A stretch of 64,000 bases of DNA from Cranoglanis bouderius (GCA_023630585.1 CM042543.1:14237760-14301759); one strand, 5' to 3'. Shown: positions 40,982 through 53,343, counted from the first letter of the stretch. Notes: generated from the letters alone by a model not told the origin. A program made the numbers and translations.

Positions 40982-42467
40982 ATGGCACCTGCTTCACTGA
41001 CCATTTGGTGTCTCCTCACAATTTGGATGCTTATCCAAGATGTGCATCTCGAGGAAGAGGGTGAGACTGCTTTTTTTTATTTTTTTATTTTATTTTTTTT
41101 AACAAATTAAATCTGAATCGTTTAAGTGCTCGTATTGAATATTTTTGCAAAGTAATCCAACCAAGATTGTTTTATATAATGGAAGTTAGATAATGGGATG
41201 AGTTGTAGGTCACAGACTAATCCTTAGACTTCTCCAATAACAATCAAGTTCCAGATTAGACAAAAACAATTGCTTGATGTCTTATTTGTAGTCACCAATT
41301 CAACAAATGCACATATAACATATGCAAAGCAAATAAAATAAGGGGAAATGTGTGAATAATGAACCTGTGCACCTGTTGCAGTACTAAATGTACTTTTTTC
41401 CCCCCCCCAAATAGAGCTTAATGAAACTGTCATATGTACCAATGAGCAGATACAAGTGACCATTCCAAGTGCTTTTTTTCTCAACAAGGACCCCCCTGTT
41501 TATGTATGTTTGTACCTCCTCAAAAAATATATTAATAGATGTCATTTTCATTCATTATGTGTTGTGGATATGAAAACCATGTTTTCTGTCTAATCCAGAT
41601 TTGGGATTTGCACCTAAATGACCCAGAGTGTCGTGGCATTGAGATTGGGAGTGATTATGTCTTCACTATTAAGACTAATCTTACAGACTGTGGCACCGTC
41701 ATGGTAAGCCTATCAGTTCTCAGTCAATATATAATTTATTCTTTGTGATCGAGGAAATTTCTTTCCTTTCCAAAGGAAAGCTGCGAAAGAGCTATATTTT
41801 TAATACATATGTAAAAGTGTAGACACTGCAGATAGGGTCTTTTGAATTTGGAACAGTTCCATTAATACTAGTTCAATTATAAATGCAGTTTCTTCCTTTG
41901 AGTTTGTAGATGGTGATTATTATGGTGCATTTGATTGTTATCGTTATCTCATGCTCAGTTCTTTGCATTATTTGTGACAAATTATGTCATTTAGAGAAGA
42001 AAATAATATATTTTGAGAAACTAAACCGAGATAAAATACTGATTAATGCACGTGTATCATATGCTAATATGGTGGCTTTGTTTTCCCTGGAATAATTGTT
42101 TAATAATATGCAGAGAGGGAATGAGTAAGCGTTGCTTCTTTCTCTTCAGATTGGATGGCTGGAGTGCTTTCAGAGCTTGGAGGGGAGGGCTAGTAGCCAT
42201 GCTGCTTTAAATTACCTTGATTTATATGTAAATGATGACTGTGTTTTCAACAGTAGTGAATAGGCTGACCATAATTCAGTGTCACACTTTGTACTCCCTC
42301 TTTTATTCATTCCCCTAGACCATCTCATACAGTCGTAACATTACCCGGAGGATGAGTTTCACTGTGGCAGGATATAAATCTGCACTTGAGACTATGAGTA
42401 TCATTGAGAGGCTCAGTCCGAATGCACAGAGACATTTCTTGTAAAGCCAGCAAAAGGTTAACACAGT

Positions 42468-42522
<55 letters not shown>

Positions 42523-45494
42523 TGGGGAGGAGCAGTGTTAGGCTTAGAAGGCTTTCCTCATACTGTTTTGTGGAAAGTGGTATGAGATTAGATATTACTG
42601 GATGTGACATTAACATGAAAAAGCTTTACTTTTTTACCAAAACACATTTATACAAATGATCTACTGAACCACTTAGAAATCTTGTGTAGCAACAGTTTTT
42701 ATTCTGTCTACAGGTTTTCAAATAAGAGCAAAACTTTTCATTGGTCAGTCTACCACCAGTATTAATGTAAAACAAATACCAACATTTAAGATATTACTTT
42801 CCCTCAAAATTAGGACCTAGATGGGAGGGTTTGTTGTTATGGTGAAGGAGTCGTTTACAGCCACGCAATAAAACTACTGGACAGGGGCGGAGATCAGTCT
42901 GTCCTTTTCAGTAGTTAAAAGGCTGCTTCCTTTTATTTCTCACTATTCTTACTACTATCTATATAAATGGACTGAATCCTAACTATATTTTACTGTGTGT
43001 GTATGTGATGTTCTTTTTATTTAATTTTGTTTTTTACTTGCAGGCATCTGATGAGACTTACATCATGTTCACCAACACCATTCACAATAATGAAACAGAC
43101 ATTATCACTAGAAGTTACGTCAACATTACATTTGGATGTCGCTACCCAGCAAACTACATGGTCCAGCAGCCTAACGGAGAAAATATGATCCGAGTGGACA
43201 TCAGGTGAATTCTTTAAGGACACAATCATTCACACTGTTGTCTTTTCCGTTTGAAGCTCCTTGTATCCAGACCATAGTGTGCATATAATGCATATATAAT
43301 TATCGCTGTTTGTTTAGGCTTAAATGGCACTGAAACTTAGATTCATCTATTTGTTTTTTTTGTTGAACAAAAGAGGTAACCAATGGTAACTATGAGGATT
43401 ATCTGAAGTGTCTGTTACAATAACCACTGAGTGTCCTTTAGCATCTTTCAGGAGGCCTTTTAAGATTCTCTTATCTGCAGGACGATCACTCTGGACACAG
43501 AAGATGGAAATTTCTCAGTGTCCATGCTGCTTTATAAAGATAAGGACTTTGAGGACAAATGGACCACTGTTCCCTCTCTAATGCTTGATGACAACATCTA
43601 TGTGAAAGTTTTCATGGTTTGTATAAAAATAAGATAGATGGCTTGTAGTAAATTATAAGCTATGGTGAATTTTCTAAGAGGTTATTCAATTTCCTTCTTT
43701 TTTGTGGCACCTGGGACCCACTTCAAATGAGCTTTTCTGTTGAATATTCCATTGCAGTTGTATGAATAATGATAAGCCTCCTTTTCCCCACTTCAGGGTA
43801 ATTGTCTAGGTAATAAAGCACTGTCTGTGATTTAGTGAAAGTTGGCCATTGTTTATCAAAGACATCTGTCAGTGTTAAAGTCTTTCTGCCTTGTCCTATG
43901 TAGATACCTCAAACGTAACATCTTAAATATTTAAGGAATTATTGTCTATTGTAGATACCTTTAACTTAAGGTTTTAAATATTTAAGGAATTAGTTAGTAT
44001 GTAATTAAATCACAAATTGTTAAATGAATGTCTGACTCAATACAATGTTCCTTGTAGATTGGACTAATTCATTCAAGTCTTCTCACATGAGCAAATCTAA
44101 TTCCAGTGATTCCATGTTTGCTTTATCAGACCCTTGGCAGATACTCTTGTTTACTCTCAGCCTTGTTGGAGATCTGATTACTGCTTGGAACAGTGTTTGC
44201 TCAATAAGTTATTGACAAGACTGTTTGGAATCTCACCATACAGATGCCAGCTAATCTCATGCTCCGAGTGGAGAGATGCTGGGCCACACCGAACCATGAT
44301 CCATACAGCAACATTCAGTACACTTTCATCAAGGACAGGTTTGTGTACATATGTAACATGTGTCTGTTCTGACCTGTTTTGTTTTGGTCAGAAGACCTGT
44401 TGTGAAGGGAGCGGATAACAAAACAACTTGTATGACTCGTGTTCCTGTGACTGCAGCCTTGGGCAGTAGACATTTCACCACAACAGCTGTGCCTGCCCAT
44501 GACAACCAAGACTTATTTCTCTTCTTTCACAACTTAAAATATGCTGTCAAGAAAACTGTCTCTTAGGCCATATGTATGTATGCATTGTCAGTATATAATA
44601 CAAATAATGATAATAATATGCCACTTACTGTATATTTTACTGAGTAAAGCCGTTACTTTTTCCTCATGAAAAGGAATAATATGCCATAAAGAGTCTTTTT
44701 TTTTTTTTTTTTTTTGTCCTTAGCTGTCCAGTGCTGACCAATGACCAGACGCTGGCTGTGACAAAGAATGGACGAGGCCCAGAAGCTCTATTCAGGATCC
44801 AAATGTTTAAGTTTGTAGGCAGCTCCTACACAGACATCTTCCTCCACTGTAACGTACAGATCTGCCACAGCAGTGCAGGAGCATGTCGGCCTGTGAGATC
44901 CCACATTTTATGCCACTCTCAAATCACATGTTCTACCTTCACAAGCACTACAACCGCGATTTCAAATGTGCAACTTGTAGTAGTAGATGAAATTAACAAG
45001 AATTTACACACTAAACCAGTTTTATATGCAAGCCAACTGAAATCACATCATTAACACATACTTTTCCTCCTTTTTCTCTCATATGATGATACCACAGAAC
45101 TGCTCCACTGAGGATGCATCAGCACGCACACGCAGAGACGTTGCTCTGTCCCACACTGTTTCCTATGGACCAATAAAAAGACGTGAGGTTCAATCTGACA
45201 AAAGCATTCTGAGTATGTTTTATCTGCACTCCAGTGTTTACAGTTCAATAGAGGTGCATGTGATTTGATCACTCTGTCAGTACCTTCCTATTGTATCCAA
45301 TGACAAACAACTCTGCTCTAGATGTAAGTGCACCCCCAGTGGAAACCTTTGTGCTTGGAGGTCTGTTGGTGGTCCTGCTGCTCATCACTGGTGTGTTTGG
45401 GAGGCTGTGGTTCAAAAGCAGACGGTCTTATCCTACCCAAGAGGCCCAACTCACGCTGTCCAACATCCACCACATCTCAGAAGTGGCCAGCTAA
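40982..45494 (+). CDS. Small ZP-domain type I membrane protein, complete in 9 exons
   Basis: Not recognised as a named gene. Exons: 40982-41060, 41415-41503, 41599-41703, 43044-43204, 43481-43616, 44244-44338, 44724-44892, 45098-45212, 45322-45494; all phases agree, 1122 nt, 373 aa. Residues 1-20 are a signal peptide (MAPASLTIWCLLTIWMLIQD). The ZP module follows at once: ZP-N with Cys 34, 67, 88 and 123 (VICTNEQIQVTIP, LNDPECRG, TDCGTV), and ZP-C with Cys 202, 223, 264, 269, 276 and 280. A furin-type RTRR|D (288-292) ends the module. One membrane helix (about 326-345) and a short tail come last. There is no CUB, EGF or other accessory domain. By family knowledge ZP modules polymerise into extracellular filaments after furin cleavage. 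Relatives in style are CUZD1, GP2/uromodulin and ZPLD1. It lies in the same direction as shprh and fbxo30. Confidence 0.88.
42471..42521. repeat. (GT)n microsatellite
   Basis: 51 bp of perfect GT repeats in the intron between exons 3 and 4 of the ZP gene. Confidence 0.98.
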
Positions 45495-45550
45495 GCTGGG
45501 GTCCACAAGAAAATACCTCTCTTACACACACGCACACACACAGAGACACA

Positions 45551-45742
45551 AAATTACATTTATGGCATTTGGCAGACGCCCTTATCCAGAGCGACTTACA
45601 TTTATGTCATTTATACAACTGAGCAGTTGAGGGTTAAGGGCCTTGCTCAAGGGTCCACAGTGGCAGCTTGGCGGTGCTGGGGTTTTTCTCACGACCTTCT
45701 GATCAGTAGCCCAACGTCTTAACCACTGAGCTACCACTGCCA
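45551..45742 (-). repeat. tRNA-derived SINE in the 3' UTR of the ZP gene
   Basis: On the minus strand it begins GGCAGTGGTAGCTCAGTGG, which includes a perfect pol III A box (TAGCTCAGTGG). It ends with the GTAAGTCGCTCTGG tail block typical of fish SINEs, also seen at 7471-7622. It lies between the ZP stop codon and the likely poly(A) signal at 45976. Confidence 0.85.
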
Positions 45743-45975
45743 TAAAAAAAAAAAAATTAAAAAAAAATTAAATATATATTCTGTACAGAGACCATTAGAG
45801 CTATAGTATGTTGTTTTAATGAACTACAAAATGAACTGCATAAATAGGTTTAGTATATACAGTATATAGGTTTCACTGAGAAGGCTTTGTTTTAGATGTG
45901 CATTTATTTTTATGATTCTTTAATCTGTTGTTTTTATTTGCTGTCAAATATGGCTAGGGAAATGAAGAAATTTAA

Positions 45976-45981
45976 AATAAA
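45976..45981 (+). other. Likely poly(A) signal of the ZP gene
   Basis: AATAAA about 480 nt past the stop codon, followed by T/GT-rich sequence (46000-46035). Confidence 0.5.
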
Positions 45982-46309
45982 AGAACTTTCATATACTTAT
46001 TTATTTGTCTTATTTATTTTTCTGTTTGTTTGTTGACAGCCTATATTTAATTTAAGCTCTAAATGGTGGAGTGCAAATTCAGTCCCTGGGTTACTAACCC
46101 TTTTCCCTAATATTAAATCTCATTCTCCATTTCCACTATCCTGCAGTCACTAACACTGCAGTTACTGGCATACAACAGTCTTTTCAATGGAATTTCACAA
46201 CATTTCATAAAAATCAGGCTATTATAATGTTTATTCTGAGGCTTGTGGCAATTTGTTGTTGTTCCACAACAGGTGTATTGACTCATTAAATACGCGTGTT
46301 GCTTTGCTG

Positions 46310-46390
46310 AGGCGGAGCTTCGTCGGGGGGCGGAGCACCAGTGGCGCAAATCCCCGCCCAATCATACATATTCAGTAGTTTTAAAGTATC
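46310..46390 (+). promoter_or_regulatory. Probable promoter of fbxo30
   Basis: GC box GGGGCGG (46327-46333) and CCAAT box (46358-46362) in a short GC-rich block just upstream of the inferred non-coding exon. No TATA box. Confidence 0.5.
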
Positions 46391-46399
46391 AACCGGTCA

Positions 46400-46534
46400 G
46401 TGTAAATAAACATGAGAAGAGACCGACAAAAGTAGTAAACTGTGTAAATAATACGTTTTCGTTTTGTGTAATTATAAAAGTGTTTGTATTTCATAGTCAC
46501 AATTAATTAAAAGTACGCCTGCCTTCCTGTCGCG
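46400..46534 (+). other. fbxo30: Inferred 5' non-coding exon of fbxo30
   Basis: Ends at a strong donor CGCG|GTAAGT (46534/46535). The matching acceptor is TTTGCAG|GTAAATCC at 48702/48703, 55 nt before the fbxo30 ATG. The left edge is estimated. The 2.2-kb intron between them holds no recognisable gene. Confidence 0.5.
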
Positions 46535-48757
46535 GTAAGTAACGTTACTTTAACGCTAACTGATTTTGTCTGACTAACTTGTTAGCTAGCGATGTTAGCC
46601 ACATGTTATTGAAGAAATGGCCAGGCTGCTAGTCCTCTCATTGCCTGTTAGCAAACACCGGCTAAGATCTCCATGAGACCATGATGGCATAATGCTATTA
46701 CCGAACAACATTAGTATCAAAATGATAGCTAAATGATAAGAGTTTCTAGTGTTTGTAAGTGCCGCTCCGCCGGCATATTGGCTAGCTGTCTTGCTTACTG
46801 AACACCACAAGTGCTTTATATAAACAGACTTCTGTGCTAAAATTAGTTAGCATGGCAGCGTTGGCTACTGTCTGTCTGGATAATAACTTCTATCTAATTA
46901 ATAATACCGGAGAGAATGTGTCGTATTAACGGTTAAATCATGTACGAGTAAAGAGGTAACTGGATTTCCAGCTAATTACTGTTTATTGTAGTATGTTGGT
47001 ATAATGCAGATAGACAGTAGCTGGCTAGCTAGATAATTTGCTTAGTCAGCCAGTGATTTAGCTCGCATGCTGACATTATCCTGTGTTTAGTTTTACTGTG
47101 TAACATGTCAGATGAAAACTCGGTCAGGGTTTATAGTTTGGTTAAAGCGACCTAAATATAATTTGGTGTCGAAATAAAACCACCTGAACCAACGTGTTGG
47201 AGCTGTAAGTTTCACAATGTTTATCCACTGCTGCAATCACGTGTTGTGTTGAAAGACAAGTTGTGGAAGAAATACATATCCAGTACAAAGCTGTCTGAAT
47301 ACCTCGACTGTGATTAGCATCAGACTGGAATGAAACATAAGAAGGAAGATGTCTAAGTTTCAGTAGAGGAGACACTGCTGCATCTAGGAAACCGTACACA
47401 AATTGAAGTTTGTTTATGATTAGGACCAAAAAAAAATGTGCTTTGAGTCATAGCAAGTGAATTAATAATGGTTATCACCAGTCTTTTATCTTAATAGATT
47501 TAGGACACTGTTGCATATTAGTTTAAATCAGTGTAAGTTACAATATAGAGTTATAAAGTATGGATTACTTGTGGGTCTGAAGCAGTTTTCCCATAATTGT
47601 GATTATGGGGTAAAACATGCCACTAGCCATGGGACAGATTAAGCCTCTGTGTCCTGTGCTCAGTAAGACACCCTTCACATTCAAATCAATTGGTAAAGGA
47701 TTATGAATCAGAATTTTGAGCGCTTTGTGACGGCCTTGATTTTTTTTTTTTTTCAATAAAACCTGGAAGTGAGACAACTGACTACATAAACATGCCAGAT
47801 GTCCTAGAAAATAAAGAATGAATTACAGCTGATAAATCACACCACCTGCTTCAGTTCTGTTAAAGATTAGATAGAGGTAGAGATAGTTAATATAAACACA
47901 GCTACATGCAAATAGAGTTAAAGTTAGACAAATTTACATCCACCTTTTTTGATCTAGTAAACAACATTCCCAGATTGTCCCACATGATGTATCACAAAAT
48001 TCTAAAATGACAACTAGAAGTATAAATTGTAATTGTTTGAAAGAAACACATATTTATCTTGCAGACACAATCAGTCTAGGTAGACTACTCAGTACTAGGA
48101 AGGGCACTCAGCTATTCAAATTAAGTGGCTATGAAGCTCTTTGGAGCGAATAAATAAACAAAGCGATTAACGAATTAGTTTGTTAATTAATTAATTAATG
48201 GGGGGAAAATCCAGCTTAAATGATTTCAGTTTCTGGGCTTTTAAATCTTTGGCAATTTGATCAGTTAATGCTCTAAACTATGTCCCAGTTCGACTTGCCT
48301 GGTACCTCAGTTATGAAAGTAATCAAATTCAGCTTATGGGTAATGATCCATGCCGTGCCACACTGTCTGGTGGAAAAGCACTGTTATTCAGCCTCACATA
48401 TAGGGAGGTGAGTGTTTTTCACTGAAAGCCGTATCTGCCCTTCTATAACAGACTGCTCAGAAATAAAAGGTCATGTTTCCACTGTGCAAGAGGCAACGTG
48501 ACAGTGCAACCTAAGAGGTGTTGCTGTTGCTGTTGTGAAATGGCATCACATAGACCTTCAGTAAACATAGGCTGCAGCATACAAGAGGAATTACAGCTAT
48601 CAATCCATTTTATGGATCAGAAGAAACTTTAAACGTGAATAAAGTCAACTCAATATTTCATGATCCGTTCTAATTCAGATTCTCTTTACCTCGTCTTTGC
48701 AGGTAAATCCTGAGGCAAAGCCGTACTGAAAACATCTTGCTGCAGTTAACATATGTA

Positions 48758-50845
48758 ATGGAGGAGTTACACATTCATTGCCAGAATTGTGTGAACAGAA
48801 GATGCATGGTAAGACTAGAGACTGGGGTTTCGTGTGACCTCATGGGCTGTCCTCTTGTGTGTGGGGCAGTTTTCCACTCGTGCAAAGCAGGTGAGCACCG
48901 TTTGCTGTGTCCATATGAAAGAGTGCCTTGCCTAAATAGCGGTTTTGGATGTCCCTTCACTATTGCCAGAATGAAAATGGCACAGCACCTGGGAACATGT
49001 CCAGCCAGTGTTGTTTGTTGCACCATGGAATGGAACCGATGGCCTGTTAGCTATGCTGATCGTAAATCCTATGAAAACTTGAGTAAGGAAGTTTATGATG
49101 TAGAACAACTAGATATGGCATTGGCCCTACAAGATCAGCGCATGTTACTCGAGTCTCTCAAAGTGACCACGACTGTGGCAAAAACAGTGGCTGAACAAAA
49201 TGAGGAAAATGAAAGACTTAACTCTAGTATTGAAGAAGTAGACTTGAAAAATGGACTAATTGAAATGGATGGGGAGACATACGATGAACTTTACAAGGCG
49301 TCAGTGGAAACCAGCAGAAATTTAGCAGCAGCTTTGGACATTCTCAGCAGTGCAAACAAAGGTATTGACTTGATCATGGAAAACCTCAGTGGTAAGAATG
49401 TAGATAAAAATGGGGCTTGTCACAGTGGTATAAACGGGGATCGCTGTTCAAAAGAAGATAAAATTGAGCTAATGAGGGAAAGTGACACAGGTTCAGAGTG
49501 TGAGTTGGGAGCTGTAGGTGGAGTAGACTGTGCTTTTCCAGTAGATTTTGATGAAGATGAGAGTGAGAGGAGGGAGCAAAGTGCACTTGATGAGCCTTCT
49601 GATGAAGAGGAGGAAATAAATGGTAATGTGAATGTTGATGGACATGGATTTTTAAATGTAGAGGATAATCAAAATCATGTCAGACTTGAAATGCACGTGG
49701 AGAGACCTGTGGTAAATTTCAACAACTTTGCAGATGTTAGGCCAATGATGGCTTATCATTCCATGCCCATTGTAGCACGGCAACCAGAGGTGGCCCATTC
49801 ACCCCAGTTCCCGCTACCTCCACCCATACCTCTGCCTGATTTAGTGCAGAACAATGTTTTACACCAACTGCCTGTTGAAATTGAGGACCGGTGGCTGGAG
49901 CGCAAGTTGCAGAACCTCCAACTGCTTAGAGGTACGAGTGTGTTTACATGTAACGGGCGGAAGACTCTTCTGTCCTGTCCGTATTTTTTCCGGGCTAAGA
50001 TGGAAGATAAGGCAGTGGACACTTCTGACCTAGAGGTTGTGGACGATCCAATAGGCCTTCATGGTATCGACTTGATCACTGCTGCTTTGCTTTTCTGCCT
50101 CGGTGACTCCCCGGGAGGTAGAGGCATTTCAGACAGCCGTTTTGTGGATGGGTATCGAATTGACTTTGGCACACAGACTTTTTCCTTTCCCTCTGCTATA
50201 CTGGCCACCAGCACCATGGTGGGTGACATCGCCTCAGCATCTGCCTGTGATCATGCTAGCCCTCAGCTGTCCAACCCCAGCCCATTCCACACACTCAGAC
50301 TGGACCTGGTGCTGGAGTGTGTTGCTCGTTACCAGACCAAGCAGCGCTCTATGTTCACATTTGTGTGTGGGCAACTGTTTCGCAGGGACGAGTTCTCCTC
50401 CCATTTTAAAAACGTCCATGGGGACATCCATGCTGGGCTCAATGGCTGGATGGAGCACCGGTGCCCTTTGGCATTCTATGGATGCACCTACTCCCAGAGG
50501 AGGTTCTGCCCCTCTGTGCAGGGTTCAAGAATTATTCACGACCGGTACCTGGGCTCATTTGGTGTGCAGTCTGGCTTAGCTGACCGTCCAGGTAAAGTCC
50601 AGTGCCACAGTCATTCCCACTGTGACCATCTCAGCAGCTTACCCTTTGAGCTACTGCAGCATGTTGCAAGCTTTTTGGATGGTTTTAGTCTGTGCCAGCT
50701 GTCCAGAGTGTCTCGTACCATGAGAGACGTTTGTGCTAGTGTGCTAAAATCGCGTGGTATGGTGGTCTTGCTTTGGGCGAAGACAAGACGTGCAGATGGA
50801 TCTTTCTCATGGCAAATTCATGACAAGGCAAGTTATGTTTTTGTA

Positions 50846-50916
<71 letters not shown>

Positions 50917-52489
50917 TGCATCTCAATAAATTAGAATGTCATGGAAAAGTTCATTTATTTCAGTAATTCAACTCAAATTGTGAAACTCGTGTATTAAATA
51001 AATTCAATGCACACAGACTGAAGTAGTTTAAGTCTTTGGTTCTTTTAATTGTGATGATTTTGGCTCACATTTGACAAAAACCCACCAATTCACTATCTCA
51101 ACAAATTAGAATACTTCATAAGACCAATAAAAAAAACATTTTTAGTGAATTGTTGGCCTTCTGGAAAGTATGTTCATTTACTGTACATGTACTCAATACT
51201 TGGTAGGGGCTCCTTTTGCTTTAATTGCTGCCTCAATTCGGCGTGGCATGGAGGTGATCAGTTTGTGGCACTGCTGAGGTGGTATGGAAGCCCAGGATTC
51301 TTTGACAGTGGCCTTCAGCTCATCTGCATTTTTTGGTCTCCTGTTTCTCATTTTCCTCTTGACAATACCCCATAGATTCTCTATGGGGTTCAGGTCTGGT
51401 GAGTTTGCTGGCCAGTCAAGCACACCAACACCATGGTCATTTAACCAACTTTTGGTGCTTTTGGCAGTGTGGGCAGGTGCCAAATCCTGCTGGAAAATGA
51501 AATCAGCATCTTCAAAAAGCTGGTCAGCAGAAGGAAGCATGAAGTGCTCCAAAATTTCTTGGTAAATGGATGCAGTGACTTTGGTTTTCAAAAAACACAA
51601 TGGACTAACACCAGCAGATGACATTGCACCCCAAATCATCACAGACTGTCATCACTTAACACTGGACTTCAAGCAACTTGGGCTATGAGCTTCTCCACCC
51701 TTCCTCCAGACTCTAGGACCTTGGTTTCCAAATGAAATACAAAACTTGCTCTCATCTGAAAAGAGGACTTTGGACCACTGGGCAACAGTCCAGTTCTTCT
51801 TCTCCTTAGCCCAGGTAAGACGCCTCTGACGTTGTCTGTGGTTCAGGAGTGGCTTAACAAGAGGAATACGACAACTGTAGCCAAATTCCTTGGCACGTCT
51901 GTGTGTGGTGGCTCTTGATGTCTTGACCCCAGCCTCAGTCCATTCCTTGTGATGTTCACTCAAATTCTTGAATCGATTTTGCTTGACAATCCTCATAAGG
52001 CTGCGGTTCTCTCGGTTGGTTGTGCACCTTTTTCTTCCACAATTTTTCCTTCCACTCAACTTTCTGTTAACATGCTTGGATACAGCACTCTGTGAACAGC
52101 CAGCTTCTTTGGCAATGAATGTTTGTGGCTTACCTAGTGAACCAAACTGAGAGACCATTTTGAACGCTCAGGAAACCTTTGCAAGTGTTTTGAGTTGATT
52201 AGCTGATTGGCATGTCACCATATTCTAATTTGTTGAGATAGTGAATTGGTGGGTTTTTGTTAAATGTAAACCAAAATCATCACAATTAAAAGAACCAAAG
52301 ACTTAAACTACTTCAGTCTGTGTGCATTGAATTTATTTAATACACGAGTTTCACAATTTGAGTTGAATTACTGAAATAAATGAACTTTTCCACGACATTC
52401 TAATTTATTGAGATGCACCTGTGTGTGTGTTTATTTATATATAAATATAATATATATTATATAATATAATATATATATATATATATATA

Positions 52490-52539
<50 letters not shown>

Positions 52540-53178
52540 GTGTCCCAAAAGTCTCCATACATAGTGAACTATTTATGCCAGCACCGGGTTGGTTATGCCT
52601 TCGTCAGTCAATGTTCGTGGATGTCCACTTCTCGGAGGGTCCGCAACACTTGTAGTCTTTTTGAATTTGTTAATAAGTTTGGCAACAGTGTCATGTGTGA
52701 AGTAGTTGCCATGTTTCATGTTAAAGTCCATCACAACCTCCATTCTTAAAGGTTATCTGGAAAAAAAAAATCTAATATAATCTAAGTATGAACAATTTTG
52801 GATGACATTTTGCTAAAAAGTGTTAATTTCCTCTATGTATGGAGACTTTTGGGACACCATGTATGATAGTCCGATTAAGTAAAATTCATGTTAGAATTTC
52901 TAAGTAGGATTATTCTCACAAGATCTTATGTAACACGATTAATAAAGTGTTTTCCCTCTGCATGTGGAGCTTAGGTATGGAGATTTAGCACAGCCTTTGG
53001 AACAGTGAATGAGTGGAAATTTGCCAACATTTCCAGTATGGCCGATCACCTAAAGACGTGCAAGTTCAACACAGTGGCCCGTCGAGAGGAAGCCGTCCCT
53101 CTGCCATGCATGAGTCACACCAGAGAACTGACTAAAGAAGGTCGCTCAGTGTGCTCCATGCTCAGGCCAGTCTTATAG
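48758..53178 (+). CDS. fbxo30: F-box only protein 30 (fbxo30), complete in 2 coding exons
   Basis: Substrate adaptor of an SCF ubiquitin ligase, known as MUSA1 for its role in muscle atrophy. Exons 48758-50827 and 52975-53178 give 757 aa (human about 745). The start is the ATG beginning MEELHIHCQNC, matching the human N-terminus. The N-terminal TRAF-type zinc-finger region (about 1-105) includes CDLMGCPLVCGAVFHSCKA and CPYERVPCLNSGFGCPF. An acidic, poorly conserved middle (about 180-410) follows, then the conserved block DLITAALLFCLGDSPGGRGI. The F-box is near 625-670 (LSSLPFELLQHVASFLDGFS). The second exon supplies VWRFSTAFGTVNEWKFAN and ends MLRPVL. The donor of the intron is GC (AAG|GCAAGT). 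That intron contains transposon F copy 1, a mariner-like relic and two microsatellites. Confidence 0.97.
50851..50914. repeat. (TA)n microsatellite interrupted by transposon F copy 1
   Basis: 64 bp of TA repeats abutting the left end of the transposon. (AT)n sequence resumes on the other side, followed by an (AC)n run at 52490-52536. Confidence 0.97.
50915..52421 (-). mobile_element. Tc1-like transposon F, copy 1, in the fbxo30 intron
   Basis: About 1.51 kb with inverted repeats of about 200 bp starting GGTGCATCTCAATAAATTAG. The transposase on the minus strand (52158-51193, MVSQFGSLGKPQTF to GAPTKY) keeps its frame throughout but has two adjacent TGA codons at 51649-51654, where copy 2 reads Phe-Pro. 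DDE landmarks: FSDESKF, FQQDLAPAHTAKS and LNPIENLWG. Confidence 0.96.
52490..52536. repeat. (AC)n microsatellite
   Basis: Continuous with the preceding (AT)n run and ending at the terminus of the relic at 52540. Confidence 0.95.
52540..52857 (-). mobile_element. Mariner-like mini-element with a DNA-binding-domain remnant
   Basis: 318 bp with perfect 24-bp inverted ends (GTGTCCCAAAAGTCTCCATA and four more bases). A minus-strand frame, 52743-52573 (56 codons, beginning MEVVMDFNMKHGNYF and containing PRSGHPRTLTDEG), resembles the helix-turn-helix region of mariner-type transposases. The catalytic domain is absent. Confidence 0.8.
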
Positions 53179-53337
53179 TCTGAGCTTAAAAGAAAAGAAA
53201 TGTTCTGCTGTAATGGCTTTCAGTGTGACCGATGAGTGGGAAGTTTTCATTTAACAATACTGGGGTTAGATTTTGTTACTGTATAGTATCATAGGAATTA
53301 AATTAAGTACATACATACCTATTTACATTCATTTTCT

Positions 53338-53343
53338 AATAAA
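53338..53343 (+). other. Candidate poly(A) signal of fbxo30
   Basis: AATAAA 160 nt after the fbxo30 stop codon. The native 3' UTR may be longer. Confidence 0.35.

Noticed and set aside
42320..42444. Exon-like stretch after CCCCTAG in the ZP gene intron, open for about 40 codons
   Set aside because: The ZP module reads straight from CGTVM to ASDETY by joining 41703 to 43044 in phase; this stretch adds nothing homologous and ends in a stop.
48737..48757. Upstream extension of the fbxo30 frame
   Set aside because: It begins at a TTG; the ATG at 48758 matches the start of the human protein.
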